Shown piece by piece: positions 53,926 through 61,530 of a DNA stretch of 64,000 bases. A model generated the notes under the pieces. The model saw only the letters and a program-made list of their open reading frames with translations. It was not told the origin of the DNA and ran no database searches. The stretch is taken from assembly GCA_965243285.1 (NCBI GenBank), contig OZ251537.1, forward strand, positions 1,922,001 through 1,986,000, read 5' to 3'. The translations under genes and the position numbers were made by a program. Each line of letters starts with the position of its first letter. Within the stretch, counting starts at the first letter, position 1. This stretch comes from JAHRAW01 sp965243285 (GTDB taxonomy: Bacteria; Pseudomonadota; Gammaproteobacteria; Arenicellales; Poriferihabitantaceae).

Positions 53926-54224
53926 TGTATTACGCGATTCACGCCCGCGACCATGGGCGCAGTTTGGAAGCCCGCCGCGGCGCCGGCGCGGCCCATCTGC
54001 GGCGGCTTAGCGCGTTAGTCGACGAGGGGCGCTTGTTGACCGCCGGCCCCTATCCCGCCATCGATAGCGAGGAGCCGGGGCAAGCCGGCTTCAGCGGCAG
54101 TTTGATCATCGCCGAATTCGCCTCTTTGGAAGAGGCACAAGCCTGGGCCGAAGCCGACCCGTATGTCGCCGCCGGGGTGTATGTCGAGGTCGAAGTCAAG
54201 CCCTACAAGCGGCTGCTGCCATGA
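53922..54224 (+). CDS. YciI-like protein (YCII domain)
   Basis: A 100-aa YCII-domain protein: MYYAIHARDHGRSLEARR, HLRRLSALVDEGRLLTAGPYPA, GSLIIAEFASLEEAQAWAEADPYVAAGVY and VEVKPYKRLLP follow the family pattern, including the conserved His/Asp region proposed for the active site. Biological function is not established. ATG 53922 overlaps the yciB stop (ATGA), so the two are translationally coupled. It converges with dnaQ; the 99-bp gap has the 12-bp palindrome CAAGCCGGCTTG but no T-run. Confidence 0.9.
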   Translation: MMYYAIHARDHGRSLEARRGAGAAHLRRLSALVDEGRLLTAGPYPAIDSEEPGQAGFSGSLIIAEFASLEEAQAWAEADPYVAAGVYVEVEVKPYKRLLP

Positions 54225-54323
54225 CATGCCCTAAGCCAGCGGCCGCCCAATGGGCCTCAAGCCGGCTTGGGATTAATAGGTCGAGCGCCTCTCGCCCGGC
54301 TTTGGCCCGGCTTTGATTGTCGT

Positions 54324-55049
54324 TCAGTGGCGCTCAATTTGTCGCCACACGGTTTCGCCGGCGGATTTTTGGTCGAGTAATTGCAGCCATTTTTCGTGCT
54401 GGGCGAGCTCCTCGCCGCTGGCTTTGATGAGCGGGGTGTCGATGGCGGCGGCGTTGGGCGGGGGGTGGCTCGGCAGCGCTGCCAGCCCGGCTTGGGAAGC
54501 GCCCAATAGCGTCGCTTGCCCGCCGGTCATGGCCAGATACACATCGGCGAGAATTTCCGCGTCCATCAAGGCGCCGTGATAGGCGCGCTGCGAATTGTCC
54601 ACCGCATAGCGCTTGCACAACGCGTCCAAACTGTTGCGCTGACTCGGGTGTTTGTGGCGCGCTAGGGCCAAGGTGTCGACCACTTCGCAATGCGCGTCGA
54701 CCACCTCAGTGCCGAGCCCGGCGAGCTGGAATTCGTTGTTCAAAAAACCGACATCGAAGGCCGCGTTATGCATGAGCAATTGCGCGCCATCGAGGAACGC
54801 CAACAATTCCTCGGCGAGGGCGGCGAAGCGGGGTTTGTCGCGCACCTGCGCATCGGTGATGCCGTGTACCTCGATAGCGCCGGGGTCGATTTCGCGCTGC
54901 GGGTTGATGTAGTGATGAAAGGTGGCGCCGGTTAGGCGGCGGCCGAGCAGCTCGACGCAACCGACCTCTATCACCCGATGCCCTTGGGAGACCTCCAGCC
55001 CGGTGGTTTCGGTGTCCACCACCACTTGGCGCTGGGCGGCTGATGTCAT
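54324..55049 (-). CDS. dnaQ: DNA polymerase III epsilon subunit (3'-5' proofreading exonuclease)
   Basis: Proofreading subunit of the replicative polymerase core. The 241 aa hold the DEDDh exonuclease motifs: Exo I VVVDTETTGL, the ExoI-adjacent VIEVGCVEL, Exo II LMHNAAFDVGFLNNEF and Exo III AYHGALMDAEILADVYLAMTGG with the active His and last Asp. The C-terminal tail (QHEKWLQLLDQKS) would bind the alpha subunit. The ATG overlaps the rnhA stop by ATGA, giving the yafS-like - rnhA - dnaQ order known from enteric bacteria, here all on one strand; in E. coli rnhA and dnaQ are divergent. Confidence 0.96.
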   Translation of the reverse strand: MTSAAQRQVVVDTETTGLEVSQGHRVIEVGCVELLGRRLTGATFHHYINPQREIDPGAIEVHGITDAQVRDKPRFAALAEELLAFLDGAQLLMHNAAFDVGFLNNEFQLAGLGTEVVDAHCEVVDTLALARHKHPSQRNSLDALCKRYAVDNSQRAYHGALMDAEILADVYLAMTGGQATLLGASQAGLAALPSHPPPNAAAIDTPLIKASGEELAQHEKWLQLLDQKSAGETVWRQIERH

Positions 55050-55549
55050 GCCGGTTTGGCGGCCGTCGGTGGCGAACTCGGGAAATCCATCGCCAGCATG
55101 TCATCGATGGCGCGAGTGGCGAGTTGGTCGGCGCGTTCGTTGCCAGCATCGCCGCTATGCCCGCGCACCCAGTGCCAGTCGATGGTATGCCGCCCCAATA
55201 AGCGGTCCAATTCCTCCCATAGGTCGCGGTTTTTCACCGCTTTGCGGCCGGCGGTGCGCCAATTTTTTTGCTTCCAATTGGGCAGCCACTGCTGCACGCC
55301 ATTTTTTAGGTATTGGGAATCGGTATATAACTCCACCCGACAAGGGCGCCGCAGGGCGGTCAGCGCTTCGATGGCGGCTTGCAGTTCCATGCGGTTATTG
55401 GTGGTTAGCGAAGTGGCGCCGCTGATGGTTTTTTCACGCTCGCCAAATAACATCAACGCGCCCCAGCCGCCGGGTCCGGGATTGCCGCGACAAGCACCGT
55501 CGGTGTAGATGATTACTTTATCGGACACGAGGCGGGCCATCGATGGCAT
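55046..55549 (-). CDS. rnhA: Ribonuclease HI
   Basis: Degrades the RNA strand of RNA-DNA hybrids. The 167 aa carry all catalytic residues: Asp in IIYTDGACRGNPGPGGWG, Glu in NNRMELQAAIEAL, Asp in ELYTDSQYLKNGVQQW, and the final His and Asp in VRGHSGDAGNERADQLA. The basic handle (LPNWKQKNWRTAGRKAVKNRDLWEEL) is present, as in E. coli. ATG 55540 is an alternative start three codons downstream. Its stop overlaps dnaQ by four bases. Confidence 0.96.
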   Translation of the reverse strand: MPSMARLVSDKVIIYTDGACRGNPGPGGWGALMLFGEREKTISGATSLTTNNRMELQAAIEALTALRRPCRVELYTDSQYLKNGVQQWLPNWKQKNWRTAGRKAVKNRDLWEELDRLLGRHTIDWHWVRGHSGDAGNERADQLATRAIDDMLAMDFPSSPPTAAKPA

Positions 55550-55639
55550 CGGGCGATTTTAATGGGCACTGCTTATAAGGGCGATGACTCAATGTCGGCG
55601 GCTGATTTTGGCCACCGGCGACGACCCCGCCGAGGCCTT

Positions 55640-56377
55640 TCAGCGCTTGCGCGACGGTTTAGAAAAATTTCGCACCGCCGGTTGCGCGAGGTCGGGAATC
55701 AAGCGCCGCCACCGTTGCCGCGCCGCGCCGCGAGCGATGGGCGCGCCCTCCCGCTGGCGTGCCACGATAACATAAACGGCGCCGAATCCCGGCCACCAGC
55801 GCGCCCCCATGCGCTCGACTACGGCCAATTTACGGCGCTGTTTGGCGCTCTGCAAGGGCGGGTAGTACGCCATCATGGCGGCCCCGACTAACTCGAAACC
55901 GAGCAGCGCCAGCCAATCTTGCACCTGCCCGGCGCGGTAATAGCGGCCGTTCCACGGCGCCCGTGGCGCCGCTTTCATCAGCAAACGCAACCCGCCCCAT
56001 AAACTCAATGGGTTGAAGCCGGTGATGACTACGCAGCCTTGCGGCGCCAAGATGTGATTCACCTCGCGCAGCACGGCGTGCGGGTGGTCGCAAAAATCCA
56101 ATGTGTGCGGCAGCACGATTAAGTTGTGGGTTTTATCGGCAAACGGCATGGCCGATGCGCTCGCCAGGGCGGCGTGAATTTTCCGTTGCCCGGCGGCGGG
56201 CGGTACCGCATCGATAAAAAATCGATGCTCGGTTTCGATGCCATGCAAAAAATTCACCCCGCCGCATCCGACCTGCATACTATTGGGATAATACCCGCTC
56301 GGCACTAAGTTCAGACATTGTTGTTGCTCTTGCTCGAGCAAAAACTGCCCCAGAGAAGAAGCAAACCAAGTGACCAT
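55640..56377 (-). CDS. Class I SAM-dependent methyltransferase, YafS-like
   Basis: A 245-aa methyltransferase-fold protein lying upstream of rnhA, as yafS does in E. coli. Readable elements are SSLGQFLLEQEQQQCLNLVPSG, VGCGGVNFLHGIE, SASAMPFADKTHNLIVLPHTLDFCDHPHAVLREVNHILAPQGCVVITGFNPLSLWG and FELVGAAMMAYYPPL. The glycine motif I is weak (SMQVGCGG). The C-terminus is basic. Substrate is unknown. It is 90 bp ahead of rnhA and probably heads the three-gene operon. Confidence 0.85.
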   Translation of the reverse strand: MVTWFASSLGQFLLEQEQQQCLNLVPSGYYPNSMQVGCGGVNFLHGIETEHRFFIDAVPPAAGQRKIHAALASASAMPFADKTHNLIVLPHTLDFCDHPHAVLREVNHILAPQGCVVITGFNPLSLWGGLRLLMKAAPRAPWNGRYYRAGQVQDWLALLGFELVGAAMMAYYPPLQSAKQRRKLAVVERMGARWWPGFGAVYVIVARQREGAPIARGAARQRWRRLIPDLAQPAVRNFSKPSRKR

Positions 56378-56515
56378 GGGTTAGGTGTTATTTTTAGGTC
56401 GGATTTAATGCGAACGCGTGCTTGCGCATGTTCGCCGGGCGGCCTCGTTCACAGGGCTATGGTTATAAGTGACTGGTGGGTTTGTTGGCAGCACCGGATT
56501 CATCCAAGCGCTCGC

Positions 56516-56998
56516 TTAGCGCGTCGAGGGAGCGTGATTTAGCATCACCCGCAGGCGGTGTAATTGGCCGGGCAACGGCTGGGTAGCAGGGATGAGCAAG
56601 CGAAATGGGCGCTGGTTTTGGCGCGCCAACAACACAATGAAATAGTGGCAATCCAACTGACCGAAGATTTCGATTGGTTCGGTGGGTGAAGCTGCAAGCG
56701 GCGAATCGGCACTCGGTGAGCGGCGCAAGCGCCAGCCGTCAGCGACGCCCTCCAAGCACGTAGCGCCGTTCGCCCGGCGTTGTTTGCGCCATTGTACGAG
56801 CAAAGATAGGGCTGTTATTGCGAACACACAAGCACTTGCGCCGGCCCAACCAACCCAGTTGGCATGCGTCCCGTTGGCGTGCACGGCCAGCGCGGCCAAC
56901 ATCGCCAGTGGCAGGCAATGCATGGCGATGAGCGCCGCCATCAGCCGTCGCGGCGTGGCGATGCTAACCGCGACCGGTAGACAATATGCGGTGGACAA
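56516..56998 (-). CDS. YgfX/CptA-like membrane protein
   Basis: A 160-aa protein with two N-terminal membrane helices (MAALIAMHCLPLAMLAALAV and WAGASACVFAITALSLLVQW) and a soluble C-terminal domain (GVADGWRLRR, IEIFGQLDCHYFIVLLARQ, RPFRLLIPATQPLPGQLHRLRVML). This plan and its place directly after sdhE match YgfX (CptA), partner of SdhE/CptB. Similarity in the helices is weak, so the call rests largely on context. The start is uncertain: a TTG at 56998 overlaps sdhE by 35 bp and is listed; ATG 56941 would begin within the first helix. YgfX has been described as a toxin-like inhibitor of cytoskeletal proteins, but an accessory role in SDH flavinylation is also plausible. Confidence 0.65.
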   Translation of the reverse strand: MSTAYCLPVAVSIATPRRLMAALIAMHCLPLAMLAALAVHANGTHANWVGWAGASACVFAITALSLLVQWRKQRRANGATCLEGVADGWRLRRSPSADSPLAASPTEPIEIFGQLDCHYFIVLLARQNQRPFRLLIPATQPLPGQLHRLRVMLNHAPSTR

Positions 56999-57239
56999 TG
57001 CTCGCCATGCTCGGGTCTTCGGGCGCTGCGCCGTGGCACAGCCAGTCCGTTAGTTGTGGGTCGGGGCACTCCAGCATGCCTTGGAATAGCACCTGATCAG
57101 CGGCGGGCAAGGTGCGATAGTGGGTCGTTACAAATGCCGATAAAATCAAATCCAACTCTTTGCAACCGCGTCGACAACGCCAGATGAGACGCTTCTCTTT
57201 GGCGGTGCGTTTTATATCCACGCATGGTGTTTTGTCCAT
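56964..57239 (-). CDS. sdhE: FAD assembly factor SdhE (CptB family)
   Basis: A 91-aa cytoplasmic factor that promotes covalent FAD attachment to SdhA. It has the hallmark RLIWRCRRGCKELDLILSAF (the RGxxE motif appears here as RRGCKE), HYRTLPAADQVLFQGMLECPDPQLTDWL and APEDPSMASIVHRI. ATG 57239 gives the usual length; in-frame ATGs at 57284 and 57317 would add 15 or 26 non-conserved residues. It is about 190 bp downstream of sdhB on the same strand and overlaps the ygfX-like gene. Confidence 0.9.
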   Translation of the reverse strand: MDKTPCVDIKRTAKEKRLIWRCRRGCKELDLILSAFVTTHYRTLPAADQVLFQGMLECPDPQLTDWLCHGAAPEDPSMASIVHRILSTGRG

Positions 57240-57426
57240 GGCAGTGCGCGTTGTGCCGGGTGGCGCGCTGTTATTTTTATGCATGTTAGTTTGATGCCGT
57301 CCTGTTTTATCGACCATTGCATGCGTGTGGATTGCATATTTTTCGGCAGTGTTGCGACTGCTTCATCCCGATTCCTTCCAATCTCCGCCTGATTTCGCCA
57401 AATTTATTCGGCTAGTCCGCCCGCCG

Positions 57427-58203
57427 TCATACCCGCGTCGCCATGCGTTTTTTAATCTTGGCAATGGCTTTGGCCGGGTTCAGCCCTTTGGGGCAGGTTT
57501 TGGTGCAGTTCATGATGGTGTGGCAGCGATAGAGTTTGAACGCGTCGTCGAGTTTTTCGAGGCGCGCGTCATCGGCTTCATCGCGGCTGTCGGCCAGCCA
57601 GCGATAAGATTGCAGCAACGCCGCCGGGCCCAGGTAGCGCTCGCCGTTCCACCAATAACTGGGGCAACTAGTGGAGCAGCAGGCGCACAATATGCATTCG
57701 TATAAGCCGTCTAGTTGCTGGCGCTGCGCTTCGGATTGCAAGCGTTCTTTACCGTTGGGCGGCGGCTCGGCGGCTTGCAGCCACGGTTTTATGGCCGCGT
57801 ATTGGGCGTAAAAGTTATTCATATCGACCACCAAATCTTTGATGACCGACATGTGCGGCAACGGGTAAATTTTAATCTCGCCGCTGATTTCGGCGCTAGG
57901 CTGGATGCACGCCAAGGTGTTGACGCCGTTTATGTTCATGGCGCACGAGCCGCAGATGCCTTCGCGACACGAGCGCCGCAGGGCGAGGGTGCTGTCCATG
58001 GAATCTTTGATGCGCAAGATAATATCCAACACCATGGGGCCGCAGGCATCCGCATCCACCTCATAGGTGTCGAGGCGGGGGTTTTCGCCGCTATCTGGAT
58101 TCCAGCGATACATGCGCACGGTGCGTGGGCACGCCGCGCTACGATCGCGCAGGTGGCGGCCTTCGACGACCTTGGAATGGGCGGGCAGGGTGAATTCGGC
58201 CAT
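57427..58203 (-). CDS. sdhB: Succinate dehydrogenase iron-sulfur subunit
   Basis: Carries electrons from SdhA FAD to ubiquinone. The 258 aa contain the [2Fe-2S] motif CREGICGSCAMNINGVNTLAC, the [4Fe-4S] motif CILCACCSTSCPSYWW and the [3Fe-4S] motif CHTIMNCTKTCPKGLNPAKAI; all expected cysteines are present. FKLYRCHTIMNC and DLVVDMNNFY are typical. Unlike most sdh operons, a 196-bp spacer with a 13-bp tandem repeat lies between sdhA and this gene. Confidence 0.97.
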   Translation of the reverse strand: MAEFTLPAHSKVVEGRHLRDRSAACPRTVRMYRWNPDSGENPRLDTYEVDADACGPMVLDIILRIKDSMDSTLALRRSCREGICGSCAMNINGVNTLACIQPSAEISGEIKIYPLPHMSVIKDLVVDMNNFYAQYAAIKPWLQAAEPPPNGKERLQSEAQRQQLDGLYECILCACCSTSCPSYWWNGERYLGPAALLQSYRWLADSRDEADDARLEKLDDAFKLYRCHTIMNCTKTCPKGLNPAKAIAKIKKRMATRV

Positions 58204-58399
58204 GGAATAGGGCGGGAGGCAGGTGAATCGAGTCAGTGGATAAGCGCAGTCGATAAATCAGGGCAGCAAATCATGGCAGTAAATTCAGCCAATGAATCAG
58301 GCCAGTAAATCAGGCCAGTAAATCAGGCTAATAAATCAGGTCGATAAATCAGGTCGATAAACTCGATTATCGCGGCCAAACCGGCCGCCAAGCAGGTCG
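58204..58399. repeat. sdhA-sdhB spacer with 13-bp tandem repeat
   Basis: AGTAAATCAGGCC and close variants run in tandem from 58291 (units at 58291, 58304, 58317, 58330, 58343 and a partial at 58356), with decayed units back to about 58240. sdhA and sdhB are normally a few bases apart, so this 196-bp spacer is unusual. No start or terminator is evident inside it. Confidence 0.8.
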
Positions 58400-60199
58400 C
58401 TAATAAACGCGCTTCTTCGGCTTAATATACTCGACCTCGTCGGTCAGGGTGTAGTCGTGCACCGGGCGGTAGTCGATGCGCGGTGTTTGGCTCATGTCGG
58501 TCTGCCAGGTTAGGGTGTGTTTCATCCACTGCGCGTCATCGCGCTCCGGATAATCTTCATGGGCGTGGGCGCCGCGGCTTTCGGTGCGATTGGCGGCGGC
58601 GTGCATGGACACTTGCGCTTGGCGCAGCAGATTCTCCAATTCCAAAGTTTCGACCAAATCGGTGTTCCACACCATGGAGCGGTCGGTCACTTTGATGCGC
58701 GCAAAGCGCTCGCACACTTGCGCCAGCAGGCGCTGGCCTTCTTGCATCACCTCGGCGGCGCGAAACACCGCGCAATGGGTTTGCATGATTTCCTGCATTT
58801 GCTGGCGTACTTCGGCCGTGGGGGCGTCGCCATCGGCGTGCCGCAGGCGGTCGAAGCGCTCCAGGATGGGGCCGGTGGCGGCCTCGCTCGGCTTATGTTT
58901 GGCGGCGGATTTTGCTCCCGGAGCGACCAATTTTCGCGCGTGATGGGCCGCGGCGCGGCCGAACACGATGATGTCCAGCAGCGAATTAGAGCCCAGTCGA
59001 TTAGCGCCGTGCACCGACACGCAGGCCGCTTCGCCGATAGCCATCAACCCCGGGATGATGCGCTCCGGGTCGCCATCGGCCAGGGTTACCACCTCGCCGT
59101 GCAGGTTGGTTTGGATGCCGCCCATGTTGTAGTGCACCGTGGGCAGCACCGGGATGGGCTTTTTGGTGACATCCACATCGGCGAAAATGCGCGCCAATTT
59201 GGAGATGCCGGGCAGGCGTTCGGCCAGCACTTCTGGCCCTAAGTGTTCGAGGTGTAAGTTGATGTGATCTTGACGCGCCCCGACCCCTAACCCATCGCGA
59301 ATTTCCATGGTCATGGCGCGGCTGACCACATCGCGCGAGGCCAAATCTTTGGCGTTGGGGGCGTAGCGTTCCATAAAGCGCTCGCCCTTATTGTTGGTGA
59401 GGTAGCCGCCTTCGCCGCGCGCGCCCTCGCTAATCAAGCAGCCGACGCCGTAGATGCCGGTGGGGTGAAATTGGGTGAATTCCATATCTTGCAACGGCAA
59501 ACCGGCGCGCAACGCCATGCCGCCGCCATCGCCGGTGCAACTATGCGCCGAAGTGCACGATAAATAGGCGCGGCCATAGCCGCCGGTGGCTAATACCACG
59601 ATGTCGGCGCTGAAGCGGTGCAGTTTTCCGCTATCCAAATTCCACGCCAACACGCCTTTGCATTGGCCGTCTTCCATGAGCAAATCGATGACGAAATACT
59701 CGATAAAAAACTCGGCATTATGCTTCAGCGATTGCTGATACAAGGTGTGCAAAATGGCATGCCCGGTGCGATCGGCCGCGGCGCAGGTGCGTTGCGCTTG
59801 ACCCTCGCCGAAGTGCGTGGTCATGCCGCCGAAGGCGCGTTGGTAGATTTTGCCCTGCGGGGTGCGCGAAAACGGCACGCCGTAATGCTCCAATTCGATG
59901 ACCGCATCGGCCGCCTCCTTGCACATATATTCGATGGCGTCTTGGTCGCCGAGCCAATCCGAGCCCTTCACGGTGTCGTACATATGCCACCGCCAGTCGT
60001 CCTCGCCCATATTGCCGAGGGCCGCGCTCATGCCCCCTTGGGCGGCCACGGTGTGGCTGCGGGTGGGGAATAATTTGGTGATGCAGGCGGTTTTCAGCCC
60101 CTCGAGCGCCATGCCAAAGGTGGCGCGCAAGCCAGCGCCGCCGGCCCCGACCACGACCACATCATAGTGATGGTCTACAATGGGATAGGCTGCTGGCAT
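58400..60199 (-). CDS. sdhA: Succinate dehydrogenase flavoprotein subunit
   Basis: Oxidises succinate to fumarate with covalently bound FAD at the inner face of the cytoplasmic membrane, linking the TCA cycle to the quinone pool. The 599 aa include the dinucleotide fold VVVGAGGAGLRATFGMA and the FAD-attachment segment LFPTRSHTVAAQGGMSAALGN. Further motifs are VVLATGGYGRAY, MEFTQFHPTGIYGVGCLISEGARGEGG, the catalytic region SRAMTMEIRDG, HYNMGGIQTNLHGE, SVHGANRLGSNSLLDIIVFGRAA and the C-terminal SRGAHAHEDYPERDD. All key residues expected for succinate binding appear intact. Confidence 0.98.
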   Translation of the reverse strand: MPAAYPIVDHHYDVVVVGAGGAGLRATFGMALEGLKTACITKLFPTRSHTVAAQGGMSAALGNMGEDDWRWHMYDTVKGSDWLGDQDAIEYMCKEAADAVIELEHYGVPFSRTPQGKIYQRAFGGMTTHFGEGQAQRTCAAADRTGHAILHTLYQQSLKHNAEFFIEYFVIDLLMEDGQCKGVLAWNLDSGKLHRFSADIVVLATGGYGRAYLSCTSAHSCTGDGGGMALRAGLPLQDMEFTQFHPTGIYGVGCLISEGARGEGGYLTNNKGERFMERYAPNAKDLASRDVVSRAMTMEIRDGLGVGARQDHINLHLEHLGPEVLAERLPGISKLARIFADVDVTKKPIPVLPTVHYNMGGIQTNLHGEVVTLADGDPERIIPGLMAIGEAACVSVHGANRLGSNSLLDIIVFGRAAAHHARKLVAPGAKSAAKHKPSEAATGPILERFDRLRHADGDAPTAEVRQQMQEIMQTHCAVFRAAEVMQEGQRLLAQVCERFARIKVTDRSMVWNTDLVETLELENLLRQAQVSMHAAANRTESRGAHAHEDYPERDDAQWMKHTLTWQTDMSQTPRIDYRPVHDYTLTDEVEYIKPKKRVY

Positions 60200-60278
60200 G
60201 GCGAAATTTTTAGCGGATTTAGGCGGTTGGGATGGGGTAGGGCAGATTTTGGCGGATATTTTGGCGGATTTCGGTGCT

Positions 60279-60689
60279 CTATAAAGCCACCCGCAACACC
60301 GCGATGATGGCGATGAGCCCGGCGACCACGGTCAGCACCTTGACCGCCAACAAGGCGATGCGCCGCGCCCTGGGGGCGGCGACATAATCTTCGATGATGA
60401 CGCTAAGCCCCAATTCGGCGTGGAAAAACGCGAATAAAAGATAGGCGATGAGCCCGGCGGCGACCCATGGCTCGCCAATCCAGGCCGCCACGGCGTGGTA
60501 TCCGCCGTCGATGTGGCTGATGATCGACGGCACAAACCACGCGGTGAGCGGAATCAGCGCCACCGCCGAGAGGCGTTGCCAGCGCCAGTGCCCGGCACCA
60601 TAGCGCGCCGGCTCGCCGCTCATGTCTGATGATGCAACGCGCGATTCCACCGGCGAGGCGGGCGATTTAGCGACTGCGGCGCGCTTCAT
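60279..60689 (-). CDS. sdhD: Succinate dehydrogenase membrane anchor subunit
   Basis: A 136-aa hydrophobic anchor with three predicted helices (AVALIPLTAWFVPSII, AGLIAYLLFAFFHAELGLSVII, LLAVKVLTVVAGLIAIIAVL). HWRWQRLSAVALIPLT and FHAELGLSVIIEDYV are the conserved SdhD motifs, with the His-containing haem/quinone helix. ATG 60689 overlaps the sdhC stop by ATGA. The ~30-residue N-terminal extension is polar and not conserved. An upstream in-frame start would read through sdhC in another frame and is rejected. Confidence 0.93.
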   Translation of the reverse strand: MKRAAVAKSPASPVESRVASSDMSGEPARYGAGHWRWQRLSAVALIPLTAWFVPSIISHIDGGYHAVAAWIGEPWVAAGLIAYLLFAFFHAELGLSVIIEDYVAAPRARRIALLAVKVLTVVAGLIAIIAVLRVAL

Positions 60690-61075
60690 ATCAGCCACAC
60701 CAGTGCCGTCAGCGCGAAGGCGGCGGCGAGCACCACTTTGCCGCTCAAATAAACCGCCGGCAACTCCAAGCCGAAGCCGGCATCCCAAGCCAGATGGCGG
60801 ATGCCGTTGCACAGGTGATAAAAAGTAGCCAGCGTCCATACCATCATCAACGCCATCCCATACCACGCCGCGAAAAACCCGCGCGCCACCGCATAACTGG
60901 CCGGCCCGCTCGCCACCGACCACAACCACCACGCCAATAACAGCGCCCCGACGGTCATCACCACGCCAGCCAAGCGGTGCAGAATCGACAGCACCGAGGT
61001 GAGCTGCGGGCGATAAATCTGTAAATGCGGCGACAACGGCCGCTGCACCGGCGGCGGCGGGGATGAGGTCGACAT
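60686..61075 (-). CDS. sdhC: Succinate dehydrogenase cytochrome b556 subunit
   Basis: First gene of the operon, a 129-aa membrane subunit binding haem b and quinone. The signature RPLSPHLQIYRPQLTSVLSILHRLAG is followed by VVMTVGALLLAWWLW, then TFYHLCNGIRHLAWDAGFGL with the haem-ligand His, and a last helix (VVLAAAFALTALVWLI). ATG 61075 is chosen; a TTG at 61114 would add 13 unrelated residues. The ATGA overlap with sdhD indicates coupled translation. Confidence 0.95.
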   Translation of the reverse strand: MSTSSPPPPVQRPLSPHLQIYRPQLTSVLSILHRLAGVVMTVGALLLAWWLWSVASGPASYAVARGFFAAWYGMALMMVWTLATFYHLCNGIRHLAWDAGFGLELPAVYLSGKVVLAAAFALTALVWLI

Positions 61076-61113
61076 GGTGATGAGAGCTACATGCGTTTGG
61101 CGCGAATCATGCA

Positions 61114-61143
61114 ATTATCTTACATTAAAATCGCGCGCTACAA
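61114..61143 (-). promoter_or_regulatory. Weak candidate promoter of the sdh operon
   Basis: On the minus strand TTGTAG (61138-61143) and GATAAT (61114-61119) are 18 bp apart, about 40 bp upstream of the sdhC ATG. Each box matches consensus in four or five positions. No other good pair was seen upstream of sdhC. Confidence 0.4.
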
Positions 61144-61530
61144 GCGGGGAATTGGGGGAAAATGGATGAGATTAGCGCCGCGTCGAAGCGGGCGAATGCG
61201 GTGAAGCGAGCGAATCCGGCGTTACCACGACGCAATCGCCAAAAAATGGAACATATATATGTACATCGTCCGCGTCACATAAAAGTAGGTGGCTTTACCT
61301 GCTGATGTGGCGAGGGGCTGTTGACTTTTGCTGTTGGCTTTTGCTGTTGATTTTGACTTTGCTGTTGATTTTGACTTTGCTGTTGATTTTGACTTTGCTG
61401 TTGCTTTGGCTTTGGCTTTGGCTTACTCCCCGCTGGGCGGGGAGTAAAGAAAAAGCCCAAAAGAAAAATCAAAAGCAAAAGCCCAAAAGCAAAATCAAAA
61501 GCAAAAGCCAAAAGCCCCCCATCCACTCGT
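61144..61530. repeat. sdhC-gdhB spacer with a long pyrimidine/purine inverted repeat
   Basis: From about 61315 a pyrimidine tract built of GCTGTTGATTTTGACTTT units leads to the perfect stem TTACTCCCCGC / GCGGGGAGTAA (61423-61447, 3-nt loop), followed by a purine tract of AAAAGCCCAAAAGCAAAATC units to about 61516. The two sides are roughly complementary, so the region could form one long cruciform. It shares tract style and hairpin with the foldback family but lacks the GGGATTTA-type ends. The gdhB stop is 15 bp further on. No gene is seen. Confidence 0.65.

Noticed and set aside
60690..60932. Upstream extension of sdhD by 81 residues
   Set aside because: It runs through sdhC in another frame; the ATGA overlap with sdhC gives a normal SdhD length.
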